Below are positions 1 through 7,581 of a stretch of DNA of 40,898 nucleotides, piece by piece. Where the stretch lies: assembly GCA_934668695.1 (NCBI GenBank), contig CAKUOD010000017.1, forward strand, positions 1 through 40,898. The letters run 5' to 3'. Source of the DNA: an uncultured Collinsella sp. GTDB lineage: Bacteria > Actinomycetota > Coriobacteriia > Coriobacteriales > Coriobacteriaceae. Each line of letters opens with the position of its first letter. Positions within the stretch are counted from its first letter, which is position 1. Both the position numbers and the translations under genes were made by a program. The notes beneath the pieces are model-generated. The model was not told the DNA's origin, did no database searches, and saw nothing but the letters and a program-made list of their open reading frames with translations.

Positions 1-426
1 CCTCTCGGCGGCCTTGCGAAAAACAAATCCAAGTTAGACCATTTCAAATGGTTCGATGTCTGCCCGGATGCGACACAACTGGTGTGTCCATCCTCGCAGT
101 ATCCGGTTCTCAAGGTGCACGCCTGGCGGCTGATCCGGTCCGACCGGGCCGCGCGGCAAGGAGATATATTGCCAGACCGGAGGGGCGCCGGGGGCGGGAA
201 TCCCGTACTCCATATTTTGTTCACAAATGAATAGGTCCCTCAGTCGCATCACTGAGGTTAAAACTGAAGCATTGGCTTCTGATATTGGCGATGACCAGCT
301 GGTTTATAGGTGTTAAGGCATCGGTCATCTCTGGAGCGCCACTTTACTCCAAAAGCATCAGCTATTTGTTTCCCGTCGGTAAAAGGCAGGTTTTGTTCGC
401 CAAGCGTTCTTATATATAGAGAAGTT
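1..426. other. Gene-poor left edge, no recognised gene
   Basis: I see no convincing gene here. One plus-strand frame is open from base 1 to a TAG at about 231, so it could be the tail of a gene starting before the window. Its peptide resembles no family I recognise and the codon use looks irregular. A short inverted repeat (ACCATT/AATGGT, about 38-52) and a 7-bp hairpin (CCTCAGT/ACTGAGG, 238-257, with no following T-run) are present. The stretch may be a decayed gene or an extragenic repeat. Confidence 0.2.
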
Positions 427-440
427 CGGGTTCGAACCCG
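427..440. repeat. tRNA T-arm-like palindrome
   Basis: The segment reads CGGGTTCGAACCCG, the core of a tRNA T-arm, but no tRNA body adjoins it on either strand. With a standard seven-base T-loop the stem has a mismatch, so it is not a working T-arm. It lies 52 bases beyond the 3' end of the tRNA-Lys, past that gene's terminator. The tRNA-Gly at 12.1 kb has a similar T-arm copy at nearly the same distance. Confidence 0.45.
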
Positions 441-452
441 TGTCGCGGCAAC

Positions 453-484
453 AAAAAAGCGGCCGGCATCCGCCAGTCGCTTTT
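453..484 (-). terminator. Intrinsic terminator after tRNA-Lys
   Basis: AAAAGCG (455-461) pairs with CGCTTTT (478-484) around a GC-rich interior. Read on the minus strand it ends in a T-run just after the tRNA-Lys CCA end. The A/T flanks are symmetrical, so it could also stop plus-strand transcripts. Confidence 0.65.
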
Positions 485-492
485 CTATTCTA

Positions 493-568
493 TGGTGGGC
501 CGTCAGGGGTTCGAACCCTGGACCTTGGGATTAAAAGTCCCCTGCTCTGCCAGCTGAGCTAACGGCCC
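493..568 (-). tRNA. tRNA-Lys (anticodon TTT)
   Basis: The minus strand folds into a full 76-base cloverleaf. The acceptor GGGCCGT pairs with ACGGCCC, the D-arm is GCTC/GAGC, the anticodon loop is CTTTTAA, and the T-arm is CAGGG-TTCGAAC-CCCTG. The CCA end is encoded. The loop gives anticodon TTT, so it reads lysine AAA/AAG codons. The first pair of the anticodon stem (27-43) is a G-A mismatch. A terminator follows and a promoter precedes it inside the end of the next gene. Confidence 0.95.
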
Positions 569-577
569 GCGGGTGGC

Positions 578-606
578 ATTGTACCACGGTCTGGGACTAT
601 TCCCAA
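578..606 (-). promoter_or_regulatory. Probable promoter of tRNA-Lys
   Basis: On the minus strand TACAAT (578-583) lies 9 bases before the tRNA 5' end, with a weak TTGGGA (601-606) 17 bases further upstream. The -35 element falls inside the stop end of the aminopeptidase gene. Confidence 0.5.
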
Positions 607-1877
607 CTCCATTGACCGTTCTGGAAAATCACAACTTCACGTCCATCAGGCGTAACGCCCGTAATATCGATGTCGTCCGTGCCGATCATAAAATCGACGT
701 GCGTGCTCGAGACGTTAACGCCATGCTCCAGGAGCTCCTCCTTGGACATGTCATACCCACCTTCGATGCATTCGGGGAAACCGACACCCAGCGCGAGATG
801 GCAGCTGGCGTTCTCATCATAGAGCGTGTCATAGAATAGAACGCCACTTTCACGGATCGGCGTGTTCTTGGAGATAAGCGCGACCTCACCCAGATGAGCG
901 GCACCTTCATCGGTGTCAATAATGCTCGCAAGCGTCGCCTTACCCACGCGGGCATCGTAGTCCACTACGCGGCCCGCCTCGAACTTAATCCAAAAATCGT
1001 CAACCTTGTTACCGTGGTGAATGAGCGGCATAGCCGAATACACGATACCGTCGGCACGCATACGGTCAGGCGAGGTGAAGACTTCCTCGGTGGGAATGTT
1101 GGGGAAGAAGGGGTGCCCATCGGGCGTCTTGCCCTTGCCGCCGGCCCACTCGTGACCTTTCGTCATGCCAATCGTCAGATCGGTTCCATTTGCCGAGGTG
1201 TAATGCAGGTAGTCGAAACGATTGTCGTTCAGGAAACGCAGGTTCTTTTCGAATGCGGCGTCATGGAGTTCCCAGTCGCTCTCCGGGTCCTGGCCATCGG
1301 CGCGAGCGGTGTGCAGAATCGCATTCCACAGCTTATAGATTGCAACCTCATCGGCGTCTCCCGGGAACACCTCACGCGCCCAGGCAACGACCGGCGCGCC
1401 GGCGATGCACCACGGGTTGATGTTGTAGTCCAGTCCGCGGCGGAAGACCTTGCACTGCGTGTTCCTTGCCTTAGAAGCTGCAGCAGGCTTAGCGGGATCG
1501 ATGCCCTTCAGAGCCGCAGGGTCCGCGCCCTCGATAAAGATAAAGCAGGCGCCGTCCTGGGCCAACGAATCCAGCTGTATGCGCTTCCACTCGGGCGTCT
1601 GCTCAAAATAGCTTTTCTCGACATGCTCGTACGTGAGCCTCGTCACGGCATCGTCAGCCCAAATAACCGTCACGTGACCGGCACCGGCGGCATAAGCCTC
1701 CGCAACCACCACGCGTGCAAATGATGTGCACTCGACGGGAGACTGAACGACAACCTCCTGGCCGGGCTTGACGTTTACGCCCTTGCGGACAACCAAGCGC
1801 GCATAGTTTTTAATCTTGGGCTCTAGGGCCTTCATGCCCTCCAGAGCCTCTTCGACCGTCAGGGCAGCTCGAATCAT
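597..1877 (-). CDS. M29 family metallo-aminopeptidase
   Basis: A 426-residue protein of the AmpS/AmpT (M29) family: cytoplasmic, metal-dependent aminopeptidases that remove N-terminal residues from peptides. Conserved stretches are visible in order: PTEEVFTSPDR (first metal Glu), LGEVAL (second Glu), ENASCHLALG (His), and HVDFMIGTDDIDI (His and Asp). In the family a Tyr usually sits seven residues after the first His; here that place reads Phe (CHLALGVGF), which may be a tolerated variant. I chose the ATG at 1877 because GGAG sits six bases upstream; an in-frame ATG at 1889 lacks a ribosome site. The gene appears monocistronic, since a terminator separates it from the upstream gene. Confidence 0.9.
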   Translation of the reverse strand: MIRAALTVEEALEGMKALEPKIKNYARLVVRKGVNVKPGQEVVVQSPVECTSFARVVVAEAYAAGAGHVTVIWADDAVTRLTYEHVEKSYFEQTPEWKRIQLDSLAQDGACFIFIEGADPAALKGIDPAKPAAASKARNTQCKVFRRGLDYNINPWCIAGAPVVAWAREVFPGDADEVAIYKLWNAILHTARADGQDPESDWELHDAAFEKNLRFLNDNRFDYLHYTSANGTDLTIGMTKGHEWAGGKGKTPDGHPFFPNIPTEEVFTSPDRMRADGIVYSAMPLIHHGNKVDDFWIKFEAGRVVDYDARVGKATLASIIDTDEGAAHLGEVALISKNTPIRESGVLFYDTLYDENASCHLALGVGFPECIEGGYDMSKEELLEHGVNVSSTHVDFMIGTDDIDITGVTPDGREVVIFQNGQWSWE

Positions 1878-1908
1878 GTGCCACTCCATCTATCTATAGA
1901 ACAGTAAA

Positions 1909-1936
1909 AAGGCGCGCCGCAAAAACGACGCGCCTT
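1909..1936 (-). terminator. Intrinsic terminator of purC-membrane protein operon
   Basis: AAGGCGCG (1909-1916) pairs with CGCGCCTT (1929-1936). On the minus strand the stem is followed by a T-run, directly after the 191-residue membrane protein gene. Confidence 0.75.
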
Positions 1937-1966
1937 ATATCTTAGCGATAAGTATGCATGCAAACG

Positions 1967-2542
1967 CTACTTCTTCTTGGAGTCCTTCTTGTCCTCCTCG
2001 GCAGCCGAGCGCTCGATAAGGGCGTTGAGCTTGTTCTCGGACATGCCCTCGGCCTGCGTGCGGTACATATTGCGCAGGGGACGAATACGAACGAAGTCGT
2101 AGATAAAGTCACCCAAAATGACGACGTAGGACAAAACGATGCCGACCATCTGGACGGGGCTGGACACCATGCCAGCGGGAGCGAAGTACAGCGAAGCCCA
2201 AATGGCCACGACGAGCACCATGCCGATAGTGAGCACGGTCCACCAGATGCGGCGGCGCTTGGTGTAGTCCTCATCCTGCTTGAGAAGGATATTCGACACC
2301 GTGTAGATGCGGTCCTCCTTGGCGCGCTGCTTAGCCTTGCGGGCGCGCTTCTCCTCTTTAGAGAGGCCCTCGAGGTTCTCGCCCTTCTCGAGCTCTTTGC
2401 GGCGTGCCTTAGACGAAGCCGGCACGACGCGGACAGAGCTCGCTGCCTGACGGGCGGGCTTGGCGGATGCGGCGGACTTGCGCGCAACCCCGGTAACCTC
2501 GTGGGATTGCGTGCGCTTGTTCGTGGCGCTACGGGTACTCAC
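1967..2542 (-). CDS. Small two-helix membrane protein, unknown function
   Basis: 191 residues, family not recognised. The first 95 residues are strongly basic, polar and predicted disordered (many Lys, Arg, Ala, Ser). Two hydrophobic helices follow at about 100-120 and 130-150, then a charged tail ending in KKDSKKK. Translation starts at a GTG placed directly after the purC stop (TAAGTG), with AAGGAG in the last purC codons serving as ribosome site. It is therefore almost certainly co-transcribed and coupled with purC. The topology suggests a cytoplasmic basic head anchored in the membrane. Nothing visible ties it to purine synthesis. Confidence 0.8.
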   Translation of the reverse strand: MSTRSATNKRTQSHEVTGVARKSAASAKPARQAASSVRVVPASSKARRKELEKGENLEGLSKEEKRARKAKQRAKEDRIYTVSNILLKQDEDYTKRRRIWWTVLTIGMVLVVAIWASLYFAPAGMVSSPVQMVGIVLSYVVILGDFIYDFVRIRPLRNMYRTQAEGMSENKLNALIERSAAEEDKKDSKKK

Positions 2543-3430
2543 TTATGCGTTCTCCTTCATGCTTGTGAACTGGGAGCCCGTAATGATCTGGAAGACCTCG
2601 CGATAGCGCTCGGACGTGCCATCGATGACCTCGGCGGGCAGGTGCGGGGTCTCCCCCGTCATATCCCAGTTGGCTTTGAGCCAATTGCGGACGAATTGCT
2701 TGTCGTAGCTGGGCTGAATCTTGCCCTCCTCGTAGCTGGCGGCAGGCCAGAAACGGCTGGAGTCGGGCGTGAGGCACTCGTCGATCAGCGTGACCTTGCC
2801 ATCGATGACACCAAACTCGAACTTGGTGTCGGCAATGATGATGCCACGGGTCGCTGCATACTCGGCGGCAGCCTTGTAGATCTTGAGGGAAAGGTCGCGA
2901 ATCTGCGTGGCAATGTCCTCGCCCACGATCTCGCAGCAACGCTCGAACGAGATGTTCTCGTCGTGGTCACCGATCTCGGCCTTCGTGGACGGCGTGAACA
3001 GCGGCTCGGGAAGCTTGGAAGCCTCGGTCAAACCCTCGGGCAGCTGGATGCCGCAGACGGTGCCGTTCTCGTCGTAGGTCTTCTTGCCCGAACCGGTCAG
3101 ATAGCCGCGGACGATGCACTCGATAGGAATCGTCTGGGCCTTCTTGACCAGCATGGCGCGGCCAGCGAGGTAGTCACGATACTCAGCAAACTCCTCGGGG
3201 AAATCAGCCGGGTCGATGGAAACGAGGTGGTTGGGAACGATGTCGGCAAACTTATCGAACCAGAATGCCGAGATGCGGTTGAGCACCTCTCCCTTAAACG
3301 GAATCTCGTCGGGAAGAATGAAGTCGAACGCAGAAATGCGGTCGGTGGCGACCATCAGCAGGTTTTCACCGGCATCATAGATATCACGAACCTTGCCACG
3401 GGAATCCGGACGACGCTCCATCGTTGTCAC
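2543..3430 (-). CDS. purC: Phosphoribosylaminoimidazole-succinocarboxamide synthase
   Basis: PurC (SAICAR synthase) joins aspartate to CAIR using ATP in de novo purine synthesis, in the cytoplasm. Recognisable stretches are GKVRDIYD near the N-terminus, ATDRISAFD, the TGSGKKTYDENGTVCG region, and the signature LIDECLTPDSSRFW. The 295-residue length fits the longer PurC class. The start chosen is the GTG at 3430, with GGAG eight bases upstream. A GTG at 3439 would overlap that ribosome site, and an ATG at 3421 is also possible. A hairpin (ATGCGGG/CCCGCAT) lies upstream near 3474-3494. purB, acting later in the same pathway, is elsewhere in the window. Confidence 0.95.
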   Translation of the reverse strand: MTTMERRPDSRGKVRDIYDAGENLLMVATDRISAFDFILPDEIPFKGEVLNRISAFWFDKFADIVPNHLVSIDPADFPEEFAEYRDYLAGRAMLVKKAQTIPIECIVRGYLTGSGKKTYDENGTVCGIQLPEGLTEASKLPEPLFTPSTKAEIGDHDENISFERCCEIVGEDIATQIRDLSLKIYKAAAEYAATRGIIIADTKFEFGVIDGKVTLIDECLTPDSSRFWPAASYEEGKIQPSYDKQFVRNWLKANWDMTGETPHLPAEVIDGTSERYREVFQIITGSQFTSMKENA

Positions 3431-3539
3431 GTGAGTCACTCCTTACCAAAATACGACAGTAATGCGGGTTCTTTCCCGCATGTTTTCGCAAACTCGGAGC
3501 GGCAGGGACGAAACCCCTCCTTCACCGAATAGCGAAAAG

Positions 3540-5105
3540 CTAGTGCTCCATTGTAGTAGATGCCGCGTCCGCCGTGTGCTCGCGAGGCAGATGAATCGTA
3601 AAAGTCGTACCCTTTCCAAGCTCCGACTCCACGGATATGTAGCCGTGATGACGCTCGACAATCTGCTTGGTCACGGCGAGGCCCACGCCCAGACCGCCCG
3701 CCTCGCGGGCGCGGCTGGCGTCGGCACGCCAAAAACGTCCGAAAATACGCGACAGGTCTTCCTTGGCGATACCGATGCCGGTATCAGAAACGGCGATGCT
3801 AACGTGTTTGCGGTCACTGAGCACCGACACCACGACCCAACCGCCCTCGGGGGTGTAGCGCATGGCGTTGCTCATGAGATTGATGACGCATTGTGTGATC
3901 ATGTCGGGGTCGGCTTCGACGACATCGTCGTGACCTTGGGTCTCGTCAGCAAAGCGCAAGCGCAGATCGCGGTCGACAAACAGGCGCTCCTGGGCATTGA
4001 CGATGGAACGCACGAAAGGAACCATGTCCACCGGCTCAAGGTTGAGCGGAGCCGTGCTGTTTTCCATGCGCGACAGGTCGAGCATCTGCTGCACCAGACG
4101 AGCCAGGCGACGCGTCTCGGAAGCAACGGTCTCCAAATGCTCATCGTCGGTGGGATACACGCCATCCTGCATGGCCTCGACCGTTGCGAGCATGGCCATA
4201 AGCGGCGTGCGAAGCTCGTGTGCAACGTCTGAGGTCAGGCGCTTCTCGTGTTTCATATCCTTCTCGAGCGAAGTGGCCATCTCATCGAAGGTCTCACCCA
4301 GCTGATCAATCTCGTCATCACCGCGCAAACCAGTACGAGCGGACAGATCGCCATCGCGAATTTGCTTGGCCGTGCTCGTAATACGATGAATCGGCTTGGT
4401 GAGCATGCGCGACACGAGCGATCCGATAACGACCGAAATGCAGATTGCAACAACCGCGGCGAGGGCCATGGCGTTAAAGGTCTTCTCCCTAAATGCAGAA
4501 TCCGCCTTGGTGAGCAAGGCATCGGAGCCGATGGCCCATAGCTTTACCTGTCCGACATGCTCGCCCGAAGACGTTATGATTTCGACGTTGGCAACGCTAT
4601 CGGAGTCGGTTGGAGCAGACGAGACCGGGCTATGCGATGCTTTTTTACCGCTCGAGCTGCTCGACGCTGATTCGCTCTCGCGCACATCGGCGGTCGCGCT
4701 TGCCGAAGGCCATGAATCGTCGTAGACGATAACGCCCTTTTTATTGACGACCTGCATGCCAAGATCGTCGGACACCAGGCTCGATGTCGCGACCGTACGC
4801 AACTCTCCCGCGGTCCAGTTGCCGTTTTCCTCGTACGATGTCGCAAGCTTTTCGGCAGCGGAATTGGCGATCTCGACGATATTGGAGCGCGTGTAATCCG
4901 TAAAAACCGTACCCCATACAACGGAGACGACGCCCACCAGCACCAATACCGTCATGAGCGATGTCAGGGCAAAAGCCAGGGCCATACGCGAGGGATAGCT
5001 CATCGTCGGCCGGGAATCGGAACGAGGCGTGTTCCAACTTGCCTTGGAACCCGCCTCGCTCTCCTGCTTGTGCTTTTGTCCGATTTCAAAGCGCGCAGGT
5101 GTCAT
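3540..5105 (-). CDS. Sensor histidine kinase, two-component system
   Basis: A 521-residue membrane kinase that senses a signal outside the cell and phosphorylates the neighbouring regulator. Order: basic cytoplasmic N-terminus; helix about 43-65; extracellular sensor domain of about 145 residues with a Ser-rich stretch (about 143-170); helix about 210-232; HAMP 232-284; H-box DVAHELRTPL with the phospho-accepting His at 296; N-box NLMSNAMRYTP (409-419); DTGIGI (441-446); FGRFWR; and GGLGVGLAV (470-478). All kinase motifs look intact. The start lies 11 bases after the regulator stop, so the two form an operon. The ligand cannot be deduced. Confidence 0.92.
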   Translation of the reverse strand: MTPARFEIGQKHKQESEAGSKASWNTPRSDSRPTMSYPSRMALAFALTSLMTVLVLVGVVSVVWGTVFTDYTRSNIVEIANSAAEKLATSYEENGNWTAGELRTVATSSLVSDDLGMQVVNKKGVIVYDDSWPSASATADVRESESASSSSSGKKASHSPVSSAPTDSDSVANVEIITSSGEHVGQVKLWAIGSDALLTKADSAFREKTFNAMALAAVVAICISVVIGSLVSRMLTKPIHRITSTAKQIRDGDLSARTGLRGDDEIDQLGETFDEMATSLEKDMKHEKRLTSDVAHELRTPLMAMLATVEAMQDGVYPTDDEHLETVASETRRLARLVQQMLDLSRMENSTAPLNLEPVDMVPFVRSIVNAQERLFVDRDLRLRFADETQGHDDVVEADPDMITQCVINLMSNAMRYTPEGGWVVVSVLSDRKHVSIAVSDTGIGIAKEDLSRIFGRFWRADASRAREAGGLGVGLAVTKQIVERHHGYISVESELGKGTTFTIHLPREHTADAASTTMEH

Positions 5106-5116
5106 ATGCGATTACC

Positions 5117-5839
5117 TTATTTCTCGTCCGACTTATCGGTCTTGGCCGGAGCCTCAAAACGATAGCCAACACCATGGACGGTGTAGAGCCACTTGGGCTT
5201 CTTGGGGTCGTCGCCCAGCTTGGCGCGGAGGTTCTTCACGTGGCTGTCGATGGTGCGCTCGTAGCCCTCGAAGTCGTACCCGAGCACCTTCTCGACCAGC
5301 TCCATGCGGTTATAGACGCGACCGGGGTGACGGGCAAGCGTGGTGAGCAGCTTGAACTCAGAAGCCGTCAGATCGACTTCCTTGCCCTCGACCAGAATCT
5401 TGTGGCCGGAGATGTCGATGACCAGATCGCCGAAGTCGAGCACCTCGACGGCGGGCTCATCGGCCTGATGGGCACGACGGAACAGGGCACGAACGCGGGC
5501 GACGAGCTCGCGCGGAGAGAACGGCTTGATGAGATAATCGTCGGCACCGAGCTCGAGACCGATAATACGGTCCTCGATCTCGCCCTTGGCCGTCAACATG
5601 ATAATGGGGACATCCGAGGTATCGCGAATGGTGCGGCAAACGCGCTCACCGGGGATCTTGGGGAGCATAAGGTCGAGCACAACCAGGTCGAACTGATGCT
5701 TCTCGAACTCCTCGATCGCGGACTGACCGTCACCGACGCCCACAACCCAGTAGCCCTCGCGCTCGAGATAGGCAGCGACGGCGTCACGGATTGCCTTCTC
5801 ATCCTCGACCAGCAGAATCTTTTTTGCATCTGAAGCCAT
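5117..5839 (-). CDS. OmpR/PhoB-family response regulator
   Basis: 240 residues. The receiver domain (about 5-120) has the acidic pocket at VEDE (11-14), the phospho-acceptor Asp at 56 in LVVLDLMLP, a conserved Thr/Lys pair (LTAKGE and LIKPFSP), and then a C-terminal winged-helix DNA-binding domain ending in DPKKPKWLYTVHGVGYRFE. It resembles the RegX3/WalR group, but I cannot name an orthologue. It is the first gene of the operon with the kinase. A G-rich tract precedes its ATG as a modest ribosome site. The 154-base gap before it contains a small hairpin (TGCCGC/GCGGCA, 5906-5923). Confidence 0.95.
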   Translation of the reverse strand: MASDAKKILLVEDEKAIRDAVAAYLEREGYWVVGVGDGQSAIEEFEKHQFDLVVLDLMLPKIPGERVCRTIRDTSDVPIIMLTAKGEIEDRIIGLELGADDYLIKPFSPRELVARVRALFRRAHQADEPAVEVLDFGDLVIDISGHKILVEGKEVDLTASEFKLLTTLARHPGRVYNRMELVEKVLGYDFEGYERTIDSHVKNLRAKLGDDPKKPKWLYTVHGVGYRFEAPAKTDKSDEK

Positions 5840-5993
5840 AACACGGCCCCCCCTGTCTCAATTAGCTAAGAACAAGCTCATTTTAACGCACCTGAGCCCA
5901 CCGGATGCCGCTATGACGCGGCAGCTCGGCGGGCGGTACTCACAATTACAACGCGTTTATTCCCCTGTTGGCGTCTTTTTAACCCCTCTAAGC

Positions 5994-7205
5994 TTAAAGA
6001 GAGAATAGGCGTGCGGTGACCGTCTCTGGTATACCCTGGCTGTTGCGCACCGTGGCGTACGTAAGGAATGAGTCCGATTTTCCCGCCGTAGCTGGATAAT
6101 CGCCATACTCCAAAGCGCGGTCGGGCGACAACAGCGAACCATAGGTCTTGGCAGAGGTGTCGATCAGGAAATGCGATGCCTGTACCTTAACAAGGTATTT
6201 ATTCTTCTTGCCAGCCGCACATGCGAGAGGCTCGCGGGACAGGAAGAGGTACGGCCCTCCCTCATTACCGATATACGTGCCCATGTTGCCCAGGCTGCCC
6301 ACGCCACTATAGGTCGCCTCGATAGAAAACACGAAGGTATCGCCCATATATACGGCCTCGAAAGGCGAGACTGACGAGGGAAGGACTAGCTGGGCACGTT
6401 TGGTGTTGTTGCCATCGGTCAGATCGATTGCCGTTATGCCGTAGTAGACGCCCTCGTCGTTGCGGACACGCGGCGAGATGGTCAAAATGCCGTCGCTCGC
6501 GCGTGGGGCCGACGCAAAGCGGCCTGTCGATTTCCAAATTGTCTCGGCCTTAGATTCATCAAGCGAGCGACGATAGCAAAACGAATCGTTACTCGTTTTA
6601 TTGCCGCCTGCCGAAGGCATTTTATACCAGATGACTGATGACCCGAACGCCGTAAACAGTGGCGGATCGTAGTCCTTGCCACCTCGATCGAGCTCAACCA
6701 CGTCGCCAGAGAGCGAAGCGCCCGACAGATTTTGAGCGTAGAGCTTCCACGATGAATTGGCAAAGTTCATCTCAACCCACGCAAACACGCCATCGCCGGC
6801 ACGGACATCGTAAAAAGCATATCCCGTGCCCTCGATAGGATCCTCAATTAATGTGGTAAGTGAGCCATCGCCCAGGTTGAGCACACCGAGTGTGTTGGCG
6901 TGCAGTGCCGATGCGGGCGCCATCATTGCCGCAGCATAGTCGCCATCGCAGTAGTACAGCAGCGTACCCAGCGGCAGCGTCCACGAGGCCGCAGGCTCAA
7001 GGTCGATGTCGACGGCCTCGTACTCATCCGTAATCGAGACGATCTTGGAATCGTCCTTGATAACCTGCGGCTCGCCGGCGGCATCATCACTGGTGCCTGT
7101 TTTTTTCGAACATCCGGCAAGCACCGTGGCAGCGCCCGCGGCGGCTCCACCGAGCACAAAGCCGCGGCGCGATATTCCGTTCTTGATGTGGTCGGCGATA
7201 CCCAT
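5994..7205 (-). CDS. Tat-exported lipoprotein, unknown function
   Basis: 403 residues. The N-terminus is a twin-arginine signal (SRRGFVLGG, Arg 13-14) running into a lipobox VLAGC with the lipid Cys at 32. The protein should thus be folded before export and anchored on the outer face of the membrane. The remainder is a soluble domain with repeating short strands and aromatic residues, suggestive of a beta-propeller-like fold, but I do not recognise a family. An upstream in-frame start would run through the preceding gene; the ATG at 7205 is preferred because the signal peptide begins there and it overlaps the stop of the TSCPD gene by one base (TAATG), implying coupled translation. Confidence 0.8.
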   Translation of the reverse strand: MGIADHIKNGISRRGFVLGGAAAGAATVLAGCSKKTGTSDDAAGEPQVIKDDSKIVSITDEYEAVDIDLEPAASWTLPLGTLLYYCDGDYAAAMMAPASALHANTLGVLNLGDGSLTTLIEDPIEGTGYAFYDVRAGDGVFAWVEMNFANSSWKLYAQNLSGASLSGDVVELDRGGKDYDPPLFTAFGSSVIWYKMPSAGGNKTSNDSFCYRRSLDESKAETIWKSTGRFASAPRASDGILTISPRVRNDEGVYYGITAIDLTDGNNTKRAQLVLPSSVSPFEAVYMGDTFVFSIEATYSGVGSLGNMGTYIGNEGGPYLFLSREPLACAAGKKNKYLVKVQASHFLIDTSAKTYGSLLSPDRALEYGDYPATAGKSDSFLTYATVRNSQGIPETVTARLFSL

Positions 7206-7468
7206 TAGGCGATCTCGGCGCGGGCGGCCTCGATAGCGCGCGTAAGCTGATCGGCGCAAGAGGTCTTCTTCATGCCGCAGGTATTGCCGGCAAGAACCTC
7301 GATCACACGGTCGGCAGGAGCGCCCTCGACCAGTTTGGAGATGGCCTTAAGGTTGCCATCGCAGCCGCCGATAAACTCGACGCCCAGTACCTTGCTGCCG
7401 TCGTCGGAAAGATTGAGATGGATATTGCGAGAGCACACGCCCTGAGGCTTGTAGTCAAAGCTAATCAT
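7205..7468 (-). CDS. TSCPD domain protein (TIGR03905-like)
   Basis: 87 residues matching the small TSCPD family: GGCDGNLKAISKLVEG, then a NTCGMKKTSCADQL segment, where the usual TSCPD motif reads TSCAD. The domain also occurs at the end of some ribonucleotide reductases, where paired cysteines suggest metal or nucleic-acid binding; the free-standing form has no established role that I know of. GAGGGG stands upstream of the ATG. It is the first gene of a two-gene unit with the Tat lipoprotein. Confidence 0.85.
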   Translation of the reverse strand: MISFDYKPQGVCSRNIHLNLSDDGSKVLGVEFIGGCDGNLKAISKLVEGAPADRVIEVLAGNTCGMKKTSCADQLTRAIEAARAEIA

Positions 7469-7581
7469 TGAGATCCCCTCTCATAGAGAAATTTCAGATG
7501 TCTATTATCCCCGCCCGGGCCGATATAGTATCGCGGGCACCGATTCAACATCCTACGATGCACAAACCGGTGACTGCAATA

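Noticed and set aside
3474..3494. Terminator after the histidine kinase gene
   Set aside because: ATGCGGG/CCCGCAT forms a stem but no T-run follows on the minus strand, so it is left as a plain hairpin in the purC leader region.
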